Assembly (NCBI RefSeq): GCF_013004375.1
Contig: NZ_JABERI010000040.1
Location: 62,001 to 126,000 of the forward strand
Reading direction: 5' to 3'
Length of the DNA: 64,000 nt
Source of the DNA: Acinetobacter terrae
GTDB lineage: Bacteria > Pseudomonadota > Gammaproteobacteria > Pseudomonadales > Moraxellaceae
In this document: one piece after another, positions 50,401 through 59,379 of the stretch
How the letters are laid out: each line of letters begins with the position of its first letter
Position numbering within the stretch: position 1 is the stretch's first letter
Translations under genes and position numbers: made by a program
The notes under the pieces: model-generated
The model's database searches: none
The model's input: the letters and a program-made list of their open reading frames with translations, nothing else
Told to the model about the DNA's origin: nothing

Positions 50401-50891
50401 ATATACACCCGCATTTCTTCAGGTTTGGCATCAACCAGACGGTTAATCATGCCCTGTTCAATAATCGCGTATGACCGTGGACCAAGACCGGTGCCTAAGA
50501 AAATATCGGTGATATCACGACGACGGCACTTGGTGCCATTTAAAAAATATTCAGACTTGCCATCGCGGTTGACCTGACGACGCACCGCCAATTCATTATA
50601 GGCATTGTATGTACCACCGAGCTTGCCATAGGTATTATCAAAACGCAGTTCAACACTGGCTACGCCTACAGGTTTACGTTTGGCGGTACCGGTAAAAATG
50701 ACATCTTGCATGCTGCCACCGCGAAGCTGGCGTGCACTGGATTCCCCCATCACCCAACGGATGGCATCAATCACGTTAGATTTACCACAACCGTTTGGCC
50801 CAACAACAGCGGTACGATTCGCCTTGAAATGTAAAGTCGTACTATCGGCAAAAGATTTAAAGCCGGAAAGTTTTAAGCTGCTTAAACGCAT
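47439..50891 (-). CDS. smc: Chromosome partition protein SMC
   Basis: The 1150-residue ATPase arranges chromosomes with ScpAB. Walker A is GPNGCGKSNVIDAIRW near residue 32, the signature LLSGGEKALTALALVFAIF and Walker B CVLDEVDAPLDDANV are near the end, and a hinge domain lies around residues 510-660. The coiled arms are unusually Gln-rich. The start at 50891 (MRLSSLKLSGFKSFAD) has AGGA ahead and is preferred over 13 open codons upstream. It is ten bases after the GntR gene and one base before zipA. Confidence 0.97.
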   Translation of the reverse strand: MRLSSLKLSGFKSFADSTTLHFKANRTAVVGPNGCGKSNVIDAIRWVMGESSARQLRGGSMQDVIFTGTAKRKPVGVASVELRFDNTYGKLGGTYNAYNELAVRRQVNRDGKSEYFLNGTKCRRRDITDIFLGTGLGPRSYAIIEQGMINRLVDAKPEEMRVYIEEAAGVSRYQARRRETLLHLDHTTQNLSRLEDIASELKSQLKTLKRQSETAVQYKELETQIRTIKVEVLSFQCEQSSRLQQEYTLQMNELGETFKLVRSELSTLEHDLTATSELFQRLIQQSTPLQNEWQQAEKKLSELKMTLEQKQSLFQQNTSTLTQLEQQKLQTKERLQLIELQIETLQSQHEQQTEQLQQQESQNQNQTQSFADLKAQQQQAQQQFELIKAQVEKQQQQKMQMLAQSEQLAKNIARIEQQKQTLQQQTIQIQNQDQQDDIEQLESEKVQLGQQIEQLEQSIQTQKQSLELLQAQYAQQKNDVSSLKSAIQVLQSEQKNLNQLLIKNSPKVQNDAVQLMQVLKLKDQAKAHANLIEKFLAKWLSAHVLDADADFAESIARQLKTHVSQDQIQLAGLPCLADWIESPQHSIWQQVALADNLNQALSLQSQLGIGQSILSLDGYHVAADWVIGLFYDEASQAGQGALSHRIRLDEIETALAQQLPQLEAAEQQLPEILQQIQTLQKNLQDQQDQLKQQQKALQQLDVNIAKVQSTAQAFSVQKQQLQNQLQQLDAQLEEDAMQKDDLEIDLHALNLKLEQALPNYKTLQFQVEELTEQLENTQHTWQQAQQELELLRRQATQTGQQVELLEKDASFSKAQYQQIIAQMEQAKKFVDPVQLELPALESQFNQQSQVTEKLQKTWNEWQVELNNIQEKQQQLTEQRHQHQQQDEKLRGQLEEKRLAWQVAKSDFQHYSEQLNALNSEVITGLNIDIVAHQQQLEKAQQRFEKLGAVNLAASEEYQEVSKRFEELSHQIEDLEKTVDQLQGAMKSIDQETRKLFMTTFDQVNLELQDLFPKVFNGGEASLSLEDDWQSGVKLMARPPGKRNSSLALLSGGEKALTALALVFAIFRLNPAPFCVLDEVDAPLDDANVGRFCNLVKELSEQVQFIYITHNKVAMTMATDLLGVTMPEPGTSKLVTVDLEQAKEYGLVAES

Positions 50892-50901
50892 AATGTCCTG
50901 A

Positions 50902-51597
50902 TCAACGTCGTGAACGTCTTGCCCATGCAAGTTCGATTTGTTTCATCCGTGTTAGAGATTCCAACACAAGGTTGCGCAAGTGTCGACAAAAATCATCCAT
51001 AAATAAAGTAGCTTGTTGTGATTTTCGGATCAAAACTGCATCAGTCACTAACTTAAACAGTTCAAATGATTCCTCTAGCTCGCGACGAGAGATATTTAAG
51101 GTTAAAAAATAGCTGCGGCGCATTGAGGGTAACAGCTCTTGATAGAACTTCATCAAATAAGGATTACTCACCATTTCGTGCTGGCGCGCCATACCTTGAA
51201 AGATTAAATCATAGAATTTTTCAGTATGCCCCTGACGCGTTTCTTCATGCAATTGCTGCAATAATGCCTGAATTCTTTCAGCTTCATGGGTGCGCCAAGT
51301 TTCTGCTACACGATGCACAATTTGTCCCAATAGCAACGCGCTCATATCAAATAAAGCACGGACTTGTTGCGCAGACATTTCTGACACAACCGCACCACGG
51401 CGTGGGTAAATTTCAATCAGTTGCGTGCGTTCTAACAACAATAATGCTTCACGCACGGAGCCACGACTGACATCGAGTTCAGCCGAGATTCGCAACTCTT
51501 GAATGCGTTCACCTTCAACCAATTCGCCACGAATAATTTGCTCACTAATATGCTTCGCAATTTGTTCGGACAAACTGTTCTTTTCTTGTTCTTGCAT
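50902..51597 (-). CDS. GntR/FadR-type transcription regulator
   Basis: The 231-residue protein has a GntR winged helix (about 10-75, with DVSRGSVREALLLLERTQLIEI) and an FCD-type helical effector domain (about 85-220). Effector and target are unknown. It lies ten bases ahead of smc and in the same direction, so it may be co-transcribed with this core gene set; a role in smc control is not implied. Confidence 0.88.
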   Translation of the reverse strand: MQEQEKNSLSEQIAKHISEQIIRGELVEGERIQELRISAELDVSRGSVREALLLLERTQLIEIYPRRGAVVSEMSAQQVRALFDMSALLLGQIVHRVAETWRTHEAERIQALLQQLHEETRQGHTEKFYDLIFQGMARQHEMVSNPYLMKFYQELLPSMRRSYFLTLNISRRELEESFELFKLVTDAVLIRKSQQATLFMDDFCRHLRNLVLESLTRMKQIELAWARRSRR

Positions 51598-51734
51598 ACT
51601 CGTCCTATCTTGTTTTTATAAGATGCAATCGAAAAATTTTCACACGTCTTGATTGACCCTGTTATTTTTACTACGTTTTATCAGCAAAAAAATATGACAT
51701 TGTCAGACAATTCTTGAGTCTTTAAAGCCAATAG

Positions 51735-51770
51735 AAAAGGTGTGAACACTTGAACTGTAGCACACCTTTT
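51735..51770 (-). terminator. Terminator after the TSUP transporter gene
   Basis: AAAAGGTGTG / CACACCTTTT with a 16-base loop and a T-rich stretch in the minus direction. Confidence 0.7.
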
Positions 51771-51795
51771 CATTCTATTTTTCTCTTATTTAAAA

Positions 51796-52605
51796 TTAAA
51801 AATAGGTCGAAAATCCTTGATATATAAAATATAAACCGACAATACTTAAAAGGCAGGCAAAACATCTTTTCAGCATGGCGGGCGATAACTTATGTGCCAC
51901 TTTTGCCCCGAGTTTTGCAGTAATAAAGCTCATCACACTAATGCCGATAAAGGCATAAATATGCACATAACCAATACTATGCGGTACTTCAACTTGAGTA
52001 TTCGAACCAAACCACATAAAACCTAATGCCCCGGCAATCGCAATCGGTAAGCCACCTGCTGCAGAAGTTGCTACCGCTTTCTGAATCACCACACCATGAC
52101 GGATTAAATACGGTACCGTAAGACTACCACCACCGATGCCGAAAATAGCCGATGCAATCCCGATGCCTCCACCTGCAAGCAATTGCATCCCTTTAGATGG
52201 TAAATGATGCGAAGGATCAACGGGTTTACTTGCACCGTTAAACATGCCATATGCGACCCAGACCGCAAAGAATCCGATTAGCAACTGCAAGCCCTGACCC
52301 GATATATAGTCAGCAATACCAGCACCTAAAAATGAGCCGAAAGCCAAACCCGGTGCTAAATTACGGAATACATTCCACATCACAGCACCGCGTTTGTGAT
52401 GTGCTGAGACAGAGCTGATTGAGGTCACAATAATGGTTGCCAATGAAGTGCCGACAGCCAGATGCATAATGACTGAAGGATCATAATGCAGTTGCGTGAA
52501 CACAATATATAAAATTGGCACAATAATCAGCCCGCCACCGACACCAAACAGTCCAGCAGCAAAACCAGCCATTGCACCAATCAATAAATATATGATTAAC
52601 TCCAT
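51796..52605 (-). CDS. TSUP family transporter (TauE/SafE type)
   Basis: The 269-residue membrane protein has about eight hydrophobic segments, with GAMAGFAAGLFGVGGGLIIVP near residue 12 and IASAIFGIGGGSLTVPYL near residue 150, the duplicated family signature. Members export sulfite, sulfoacetate or related anions. The substrate is unknown. It is divergent from birA with only 30 bp between start codons, so the two promoters must overlap the genes or each other. Confidence 0.88.
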   Translation of the reverse strand: MELIIYLLIGAMAGFAAGLFGVGGGLIIVPILYIVFTQLHYDPSVIMHLAVGTSLATIIVTSISSVSAHHKRGAVMWNVFRNLAPGLAFGSFLGAGIADYISGQGLQLLIGFFAVWVAYGMFNGASKPVDPSHHLPSKGMQLLAGGGIGIASAIFGIGGGSLTVPYLIRHGVVIQKAVATSAAGGLPIAIAGALGFMWFGSNTQVEVPHSIGYVHIYAFIGISVMSFITAKLGAKVAHKLSPAMLKRCFACLLSIVGLYFIYQGFSTYF

Positions 52606-52635
52606 TATTCACATTCCACTGTTGCTTAGATTTAA

Positions 52636-53394
52636 ATGGATTTAGAGACTCGACAACTGCAAAAAATCCTCGACGAAGCTCATCAGCTCCCTGAAGTTTT
52701 AATACTGAAACCAGTCACGACTTCAACCAATGATGATGTACGGGAAATTGCACTCAAAGGCGTTCAGAGCGTTTTAGTCTGTAGTACGAGGCAAACTCAA
52801 GGTCGTGGACAACGCCAACGACAATGGGTCTCCCCTGAAGGGAACATCTATTTAAGCACATTGCTGAATACGCGAACACCCATTGATGGCCGGCTTGCCC
52901 TTGAAATTGCATTAAATATTCTACAAATGCCAAGTCTGAAGAACCTGGATTTGCAAGTAAAATGGCCGAATGATCTTTATAGTACCCAAGGCAAATGGGG
53001 TGGAATTCTGGTTGAACCGCTTTCCCCGCATCAGGTGATTGTTGGTGTAGGGATCAATCTTGAACCTGTGCCTAAAGAACACATTGATCAACATGCAACC
53101 TCATTGAGTGAATTGGGCTTGACCCATATTTCTCGTATTCAGCTTGTTGCAGAGTTATATATGGCGATTCAACAGGCCAGTGAATGGTTTGATCATCATT
53201 GTTATAACCTGGCTGCCCGTTTCAATCACTATGCGGCTTTTAAAAATCAGGCGGTTGAATTTGAGCATCATTCGGGGCTATGTTCAGGTATCTTTTTAGG
53301 GATTCAGGATGATGGTGCGGTCAACATTGAAACCAGCGAAGGCTTAAAACAATTTTATCAAGGGCGCTTACGTCGCTTAGAAACCTCTCTTTAG
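52636..53394 (+). CDS. birA: Biotin--protein ligase without DNA-binding domain
   Basis: The 252-residue group I ligase attaches biotin to its carrier proteins. The catalytic core has the TQGRGQRQRQWVSPEGNIYLS biotin-AMP loop near residue 55 and VKWPNDLYSTQGKWGGILVE. The N-terminal winged helix of the E. coli bifunctional repressor is missing, so this enzyme cannot itself repress bio genes. It is followed nine bases later by coaX. Confidence 0.93.
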   Translation: MDLETRQLQKILDEAHQLPEVLILKPVTTSTNDDVREIALKGVQSVLVCSTRQTQGRGQRQRQWVSPEGNIYLSTLLNTRTPIDGRLALEIALNILQMPSLKNLDLQVKWPNDLYSTQGKWGGILVEPLSPHQVIVGVGINLEPVPKEHIDQHATSLSELGLTHISRIQLVAELYMAIQQASEWFDHHCYNLAARFNHYAAFKNQAVEFEHHSGLCSGIFLGIQDDGAVNIETSEGLKQFYQGRLRRLETSL

Positions 53395-53403
53395 AGAAAT
53401 GTA

Positions 53404-54144
53404 ATGAAGAATTTATGGTTAGATATTGGGAATACCCGTCTAAAATATTGGATTACCGATAACAATCAAGTCATCGAACATACTGCAGAAATGCATCTAC
53501 AGTCGCCTGCCGATCTACTTTTAGGTCTGATTCAGCACTTTAAAAGTTTAAACTTGAATAATGTGGGTGTCTCTTCGGTACAAGACAAGAAAAACAACGA
53601 CCGTATTCAATACATCTTAAAAAGTCTTGGTATTCAAGTGGTGTTTGCCCAAGTGCAGGCCGAATATGCCGGTTTAAGTTGTGGTTATGATAATACCAGC
53701 CAACTCGGTATTGATCGCTGGTTACAGGTTTTGGCTGTAGCACGTGATCCAGAGCAAAATTATTGTGTGATTAGCTGCGGGACGGCTTTAACCATTGATC
53801 TTGTAGATGGCTTACAGCATTTGGGCGGTTATATTCTACCGAATCTGTATTTACAGCGAGATTCCCTGATTCAAAACACCAAGGGAATTAAGATTCCTGA
53901 TGCAGCCTTTGATGCATTAACACCTGGACGCAATACCATAGATGCGGTACATCATGGCATTTTATTGGGGTTGGTGAGTAGCATTGAAAAGGTGCTAGAG
54001 CAATCACCTCGACAACTGATTTTAACGGGTGGTGATGCGCCTTTATTCGCCATTTTTTTACAAAAATACCATCCGATTATAGAGACCGATTTATTATTGA
54101 AAGGTCTACAGCGCTATATTCAGCATTATGCTGAAATGAGATAA
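53404..54144 (+). CDS. coaX: Type III pantothenate kinase
   Basis: The 246-residue enzyme phosphorylates pantothenate in coenzyme A synthesis. It shows the ATP motif [11 protein letters not shown] at the start, the GIDRWLQVL segment and [12 protein letters not shown] near residue 120. Type III enzymes need a monovalent cation and resist CoA feedback. Its 3' end overlaps the convergent hydrolase gene by 19 bp. Confidence 0.95.
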   Translation: MKNLWLDIGNTRLKYWITDNNQVIEHTAEMHLQSPADLLLGLIQHFKSLNLNNVGVSSVQDKKNNDRIQYILKSLGIQVVFAQVQAEYAGLSCGYDNTSQLGIDRWLQVLAVARDPEQNYCVISCGTALTIDLVDGLQHLGGYILPNLYLQRDSLIQNTKGIKIPDAAFDALTPGRNTIDAVHHGILLGLVSSIEKVLEQSPRQLILTGGDAPLFAIFLQKYHPIIETDLLLKGLQRYIQHYAEMR

Positions 54145-54692
54145 GGTTGTATGGCCTGCCAAACTTCAGGCAGTTCCGTACAACCTTCAGAATCAATAAA
54201 GTGTCCCTGACATTGAGCAGAAATCAGCTCAGCATCTAAACTTTGAGCCTGTTCAATACTAAGTTTTGGCGGAACGTGATTATCCCCTTCTGAATAGATC
54301 ACTACACGATTTTCAATCTGGCGTTTCAGCAATTCAAAATCAATCTGGGCGGCATCGATAAAAGGATAGACTTCTTCTAAACGCCCCAGATGTCCATTAA
54401 AACCGGCAACCAAAACCAGCTGTTTAATACGCTGATGATTTAAATGTTTGGACAAATAATGTAATGCCGCCACAGTCCCCAAACTATGCGCAATCACAAT
54501 ACTATTTTCATCAAGTTCTTCTATCTGCTCATCAATTTGTGATTCCCAAACAGACAATTCTGGATGTGTTGAAGGATCCAAACGCAATACTTTTAAACTG
54601 TAATGCTGCTGATCTGCAGTCTGCTGAATCCAGGGATACCAGTTTTCTTCTGGGCTGGCAGTATAGCCATGCAACACATTAACTTGAGCCAT
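54126..54692 (-). CDS. RBBP9/YdeN-type alpha/beta hydrolase
   Basis: The 188-residue hydrolase starts [21 protein letters not shown] and has nucleophile Ser in [12 protein letters not shown] near residue 72, Asp region [10 protein letters not shown] and His in [10 protein letters not shown]. The family contains small serine hydrolases without a settled substrate. It is a tandem paralogue of the gene at 54855 and shares its direction, with a gap of about 160 bp. Confidence 0.85.
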   Translation of the reverse strand: MAQVNVLHGYTASPEENWYPWIQQTADQQHYSLKVLRLDPSTHPELSVWESQIDEQIEELDENSIVIAHSLGTVAALHYLSKHLNHQRIKQLVLVAGFNGHLGRLEEVYPFIDAAQIDFELLKRQIENRVVIYSEGDNHVPPKLSIEQAQSLDAELISAQCQGHFIDSEGCTELPEVWQAIQPYLISA

Positions 54693-54854
54693 TCTTCTTC
54701 CCTCTAATTATGCCGTTTAGTGTGCAACAAGCTCAGCCTGAATTGAGTGATTCATTTGTTGGTCTTTTTTATGAAAATACGAATTACAGAAGGTCTTGCC
54801 CTCCGTAATTCAATCAATCACTTACTTAAAAATTCAAAATAGATGCCAAGTCTA

Positions 54855-55430
54855 TCAATGATGTAGCAAAGGTTTCAGAACATCCCAGACTTGTTTAAAC
54901 TCATTAAAACCATCACTTCGCATAAAATGCCCCGCATGCTTCACCTCTTGCATCTGGGCATTAATAGAGTGCCCTAACAGGACAGCTTTAGGCGGAGACA
55001 CATAAGGGTCATTGCAGGAAAATAGTAAAAACCGGGTCGCAATCTGTTTTTGCAAAATGGCCATGTCTAACTTTGCCTGCCGAATAAAACCATCCAGTTC
55101 GGACAATGCGGTTAATTTATCTTTAAAACCGGCAACCAAAATCAGCCCTTTAATTTGAGTCTGGCTGAGTTCCTGAGTTAAAAAATGCAAGCTCGCAAGA
55201 CACCCCAGACTATGCGCGACAATAATGCTTTCCGGATCTAATTTTGGCATTTGCATCTGTAACGCTTGTTGCCATATTTGAAAATTAGGCGCGTTTGCAT
55301 CGGGTAGTGTCAAACGTCTTGCAAGATGACCTGAATGTTGGACCTGCTGGCTGAGCCATGGAAACCAATGATCATTCGGCGATTCCTGATCACCATGCAC
55401 GATATAAACTTTCTTCTGAAGTTGTGACAT
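54855..55430 (-). CDS. RBBP9/YdeN-type alpha/beta hydrolase, second copy
   Basis: The 191-residue paralogue starts MSQLQKKVYIVHGDQESPNDHWFPW, with Ser in VAHSLGCLASL, SCNDPYVSPPKA and a His in KHAGHFMRSDG. The frame is open eight more codons with TTG, but the ATG at 55430 is chosen. The IS at 55613 lies about 180 bp upstream, so its transcription may have been altered. Confidence 0.85.
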   Translation of the reverse strand: MSQLQKKVYIVHGDQESPNDHWFPWLSQQVQHSGHLARRLTLPDANAPNFQIWQQALQMQMPKLDPESIIVAHSLGCLASLHFLTQELSQTQIKGLILVAGFKDKLTALSELDGFIRQAKLDMAILQKQIATRFLLFSCNDPYVSPPKAVLLGHSINAQMQEVKHAGHFMRSDGFNEFKQVWDVLKPLLHH

Positions 55431-55595
55431 GTCTTTTCTTCTTGTTATGGACAATTTTATTATGGTTTTATATTTATCCTATTTCATAATAATAGGTAGA
55501 GTTGTTTTGTATTTCTCATTTTAATTTTATTTAACCTACAAATTCACAAACATTATTTTCAAGTTTAGAAAGCACTAAATGATCTGATAAAAAAC

Positions 55596-55605
55596 AAAAA
55601 AGGCG
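55596..55605. terminator. Left arm of the ffh terminator, split by the IS
   Basis: AAAAAAGGCG is the inverse of CGCCTTTTTT at 56891-56900. If the IS and one copy of the duplicated CCTATAG are removed, the two arms form a hairpin with CCTATAG as loop. Confidence 0.8.
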
Positions 55606-55612
55606 CCTATAG
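55606..55612. repeat. Target-site duplication, left copy
   Basis: CCTATAG stands next to the left end of the IS; the same seven bases follow its right end at 56884-56890. Confidence 0.8.
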
Positions 55613-56883
55613 CCACTGCTGTCCCATAGTTTGATTTAAATAAAAAAACCTGAGTCCGAACAGTTAAAATATGAGTGCAAACAAACACTTTAACGACCAG
55701 GATTCAGGTTTTGTCACATCAGAATACCGTATTTCATCAGTTAATTAAACCAGTCTTACGACAAGATTTTGAACGGCTTGCTAAACAACATCATGTTGGG
55801 CAGAAATTCAGATCTGCTTCTCGATGGGATCAGTTTATTGCCCTGTTAATGTCCCAACTTTCCTGCCGACAAAGCCTACGGGATATTCAATCCAATCTTG
55901 AGTCCCAGCAGGAAAAGCTTAATCATCTCGGAGCAAAGTCTATTCCCCGAAGCACGCTGGCACGAATCAACGAGGAGCAACCTGCTGCCTTGTATAAACA
56001 GATGTTTCATCAATTACTGCAATACTGTGAAAAATCAAAAGTAGCCCATAAATTTCGCTTCAAGAATCCTCTGTATTCCGTGGATGCCAGTCACATTGAT
56101 CTGTCGCTTTCCTTGTGCGCATGGGCCAAAGTTCATGATTCAAAAACCAGCATGAAACTGAGCATAGGATTGAATCACAGCAATCATATTCCTGAGTTTG
56201 TTGCAGTTGAAAATGGTAAAGAAAATGACATGGTACAAGGCCGAAAATTCCAGTTTCCCTCTGGCAGTATTGTGGTCTTTGACAAAGGCTATGTAGATTA
56301 TAAATGGTATGCGAATCTGACCGCTCAAAATATTGGCTTTGTGACACGTCTCAGACCCAAGGCAGTTTATCGGGTTATTCAGCAACATCCAGTCATTGTA
56401 GCCAAAGGGATTTTAAAAGATGAAACGATCCAGCTGAATAGTGCACATGCAGTGAAAAGACAGACTCCACCATTAAGAAAAATTGAATATATTGATCGGC
56501 AGAGTGGCAAGCATTTTATGTTTCTCAGCAATAACTTCCGTTTATCTGCCTCAACGATTGCAGCGATTTATAAAGACCGCTGGAAAGTGGAACTGTTCTT
56601 TAAGGCGATTAAACAGAATTTGAAATTAAAAGCCTTTATAGGCCGAAGCAGGAACGCAATTCAGACGCAAATTTGGATTGCCCTGATTGCCTATTTACTG
56701 GTGAGTTTTGCCCGGCATTTAGGACAAGAAGGCTGGACGGTTCAACGGTTACTAAGAATGATCCAAGTAAATCTGTTTGAGAGAAAAACCTTAAAAGCTT
56801 TATTCATGCCCGATAAAATACCGATAAAACAAAAGGAAGCTCAATTGAGCCTCCTTTTATGAAAAATTGTGGGACAGCAGTGG
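55613..56883 (+). mobile_element. IS4-family insertion sequence
   Basis: The 1271-bp element has ends with 14 identical inverted bases (CCACTGCTGTCCCA) and about 18 of 20 matches. A single full-length transposase gene fills it. Seven-base target duplications flank it, so insertion appears complete and fairly recent. The seven-base duplication fits an IS4 subgroup with short duplications (ISPepr1-like); a named member was not assigned. Confidence 0.9.
55675..56862 (+). CDS. IS4-family transposase
   Basis: The 395-residue protein has an intact DDE core: Asp in YSVDASHIDLS near residue 137, Asp in VVFDKGYVDYKW near residue 203 and the YREK motif YKDRWKVELFFKAIK near residue 307. The gene seems undamaged. 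A hairpin overlaps its last codons (AAGGAAGCTCAA / TTGAGCCTCCTT) and may end transcription. Confidence 0.93.
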   Translation: MQTNTLTTRIQVLSHQNTVFHQLIKPVLRQDFERLAKQHHVGQKFRSASRWDQFIALLMSQLSCRQSLRDIQSNLESQQEKLNHLGAKSIPRSTLARINEEQPAALYKQMFHQLLQYCEKSKVAHKFRFKNPLYSVDASHIDLSLSLCAWAKVHDSKTSMKLSIGLNHSNHIPEFVAVENGKENDMVQGRKFQFPSGSIVVFDKGYVDYKWYANLTAQNIGFVTRLRPKAVYRVIQQHPVIVAKGILKDETIQLNSAHAVKRQTPPLRKIEYIDRQSGKHFMFLSNNFRLSASTIAAIYKDRWKVELFFKAIKQNLKLKAFIGRSRNAIQTQIWIALIAYLLVSFARHLGQEGWTVQRLLRMIQVNLFERKTLKALFMPDKIPIKQKEAQLSLLL

Positions 56884-56900
56884 CCTATAGCGCCTTTTTT
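56884..56900. terminator. Right target copy and right arm of the split ffh terminator
   Basis: CCTATAG (56884-56890, the right target copy) is followed by CGCCTTTTTT (56891-56900), which would pair with AAAAAAGGCG at 55596. The hairpin is 19 bp past the ffh stop in the original arrangement. Confidence 0.8.
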
Positions 56901-56918
56901 ACGATGAGAAGTACAATC

Positions 56919-58325
56919 TTACTTCTTATCGTTTCCACCGAACAATGGTCCCATACCGCCACCACCGCCGAATTTATTTTGCATACCGCTCAATGATTTC
57001 ATCATTTTTGCCATACCCGATGGATTAGCAAATTTCTTCATCATTTTCGCCATTTGCGCATGTTGTTTAATCAGTTTATTGACTTCAACAACTTCCATAC
57101 CACAACCCGCTGCGATACGTTTTTTACGGCTCGGGTTCATCAGGTCTGGATTACGGCGTTCTTTAATGGTCATCGACTGGATAATCGCTTCCATTTTTTT
57201 CACTTGCTTTTCAGGATTGGCTTGCGCAATCGCATCTTGAATACCTGAATTGCTCATGCCAGGCAACTTGTCCAAGAAGCCCATCATGCCGCCCATTTTG
57301 TTCATTTGCTCAAATTGCATCAGCATATCTTCAAAGTTGAAGCTGCCGCCTTTTTGCAATTTTTTCGCCATTTTTTCGGCTTGTTCTTTGTCGATCTTGC
57401 GTTCAACTTCTTCGACTAAAGAAAGCACGTCACCCATACCCAGGATACGTTGTGCAATACGCTCAGGATGGAATGGCTCTAGGGCATCGAGTTTTTCACC
57501 CATACCCAAGAATTTGATTGGCTTACCAGTAATGGCACGAACAGAAAGTGCCGCACCACCGCGCGCATCACCATCGGTTTTGGTCAGGATCACACCGGTT
57601 AAAGGTAGCGCATCGTTAAAGGCTTTTGCAGTATTTGCCGCATCCTGACCGGTCATAGCATCGACTACGAACAAGGTTTCAGTGGGGTTAATGGCTGCGT
57701 GAAGCTCTTTAATTTCGTCCATCATGTCATCATCGACATGCAAACGACCTGCTGTATCGACAATCAGCACATCAGCAAACTGAATTTTTGCTTGTTCAAT
57801 GGCACGCTTGGCAATGGTAATTGGTTTTTCGTCAGCGTTAGATTCAAAGAAAATTGCGCCCACTTCGCCTGCAACAGTCTGTAGCTGTTTGATTGCCGCT
57901 GGACGGTAAACGTCGGCAGAAACCATGGCTACTTTTTTCTTTTGGCGTTCTTGTAAGAAACGTGCAAGTTTTGCGGCAGTTGTGGTTTTACCCGCACCTT
58001 GCAAACCTGCAAGCAGTATAACCACGGGTGGTTTTGCTGCGAGGTCGAGGCTTTCATTGGCCTCACCCATCATTTTTGTGAGTTCGTCATGGACGATTTT
58101 TACGAATGCCTGGCCCGGTGATAACTGAGTCATCACTTCCTGACCCAATGCTTCTTCCTTAACTTTCGCGATGAATTCACGAGTTACAGGTAACGCAACA
58201 TCGGCTTCAAGAAGTGCCATACGTACTTCACGTAACGTATCTTTAATATTGTCTTCGGTTAGCTGCCCTGAGCCAGTAACATTTCTTAAACTCTGCGTGA
58301 GTCGTTCTGTTAAGGTATCAAACAT
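56919..58325 (-). CDS. ffh: Signal recognition particle protein
   Basis: The 468-residue SRP54 GTPase targets membrane proteins to the SecYEG translocon with 4.5S RNA and FtsY. N and G domains contain GLQGAGKTTTAAKLARFL, DTAGRLHVDDDMMDE and TKTDGDARGGAAL. The M domain (about 330-455) is Met-rich and ends in a Gly/Met-rich tail. Its terminator is disrupted by the IS. Confidence 0.98.
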   Translation of the reverse strand: MFDTLTERLTQSLRNVTGSGQLTEDNIKDTLREVRMALLEADVALPVTREFIAKVKEEALGQEVMTQLSPGQAFVKIVHDELTKMMGEANESLDLAAKPPVVILLAGLQGAGKTTTAAKLARFLQERQKKKVAMVSADVYRPAAIKQLQTVAGEVGAIFFESNADEKPITIAKRAIEQAKIQFADVLIVDTAGRLHVDDDMMDEIKELHAAINPTETLFVVDAMTGQDAANTAKAFNDALPLTGVILTKTDGDARGGAALSVRAITGKPIKFLGMGEKLDALEPFHPERIAQRILGMGDVLSLVEEVERKIDKEQAEKMAKKLQKGGSFNFEDMLMQFEQMNKMGGMMGFLDKLPGMSNSGIQDAIAQANPEKQVKKMEAIIQSMTIKERRNPDLMNPSRKKRIAAGCGMEVVEVNKLIKQHAQMAKMMKKFANPSGMAKMMKSLSGMQNKFGGGGGMGPLFGGNDKK

Positions 58326-58463
58326 TGCAAAATCCGCTTAAAATTGCCAGTTGCAAAAAAATCTTTCTTAAAATAGAAAATTTATGCATAAGATGCTATA
58401 GGATACTGTAGTTCACGTAGAATTTATATAAATGAATATTCAACATCCTGAAAAAGGTTTGAC

Positions 58464-59270
58464 ATGATCAGTCTCCCCTTGGTTTACACGATCTTAGCAT
58501 TAATTTCTTATACCACATCTTTCTGGTATTTGTTTATTCACTTAATGTCAAAGCGTGATCCGAACCATTGGTTTGTAGGGCTTGTACTCGGTTTAGGTTT
58601 ACTGCTGCACGCGGGTGTTCTGTATAACGATATGCTGACACCTTTAGGTGTAAATTATGACGTATTTCTCTTAGTGTCATTTACATCGGGTCTGATGTTA
58701 TTGCTGAGTTTAATCTTTAGTACTTACCGCCCCATTTTGGCACTAAATTTACTGGGTATTCCAGTTGCTGCGACCGGCTTAATTTTAGGTTTTGCCTTAA
58801 GCAAACCCAATCAGGTGATTGAACAACACTCATTAGGCTTGGACATTCATATTATTTTGTCTTTATCGGCCTATGCCGTTCTACTGATGGCAACCATACA
58901 AGCAGTGATTCTGTGGTTCCAAGATCGTGAATTAAAGAATAAGCAAAAAAGAATTTGGGTCAATTTACTCCCATCATTCCAAGCCATGGAATCTTTGCTG
59001 TTTGATTTAATCATTACTGGTTTTATCTTGCTGACATTAGCTTTAGGTTTTGGTTTTTTCACCATTGAAGACTTTTTTGCCCAACATTTAGCTCATAAAA
59101 CTGCCTTTAGTATTATTTCCTGGTTTGTTTATGGATCGCTGCTGATTGGTCATTATAAATTTGGCTGGCGGGGTCAAAAAGCGATTCGCTTTACCTTGAT
59201 TGGTTTTATGCTACTGGCAATTGGTTTTATTGGTTCTAAGTTTGTACTGGAAATGATTTTGGGGAAATAA
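58464..59270 (+). CDS. Cytochrome c assembly/CcsA-like membrane protein (YpjD type)
   Basis: The 268-residue protein has about eight hydrophobic helices. It belongs to the CcsA/YpjD-like group with a conserved Trp-rich region near SWFVYGSLLIGHYKFGWRGQKAIRF. Homologues often sit next to ffh and are of unclear function; haem handling is likely only by family. AAAAGG precedes the ATG, and it is divergent from ffh. Confidence 0.82.
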   Translation: MISLPLVYTILALISYTTSFWYLFIHLMSKRDPNHWFVGLVLGLGLLLHAGVLYNDMLTPLGVNYDVFLLVSFTSGLMLLLSLIFSTYRPILALNLLGIPVAATGLILGFALSKPNQVIEQHSLGLDIHIILSLSAYAVLLMATIQAVILWFQDRELKNKQKRIWVNLLPSFQAMESLLFDLIITGFILLTLALGFGFFTIEDFFAQHLAHKTAFSIISWFVYGSLLIGHYKFGWRGQKAIRFTLIGFMLLAIGFIGSKFVLEMILGK

Positions 59271-59344
59271 GCACTTTTTTCATTTGCTTAATACCAGACA
59301 CGGAACAATAATCAGATAGTCAGTGCGAAATATGATAAATCATT

Positions 59345-59379
59345 AAAAAAGCTCAATCTTTATGATTTGGGCTTTTTTT
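59345..59379. terminator. Terminator after the CcsA-like gene
   Basis: AAAAAAGCTCAATC pairs imperfectly with GATTTGGGCTTTTT, followed by T residues. Confidence 0.6.
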
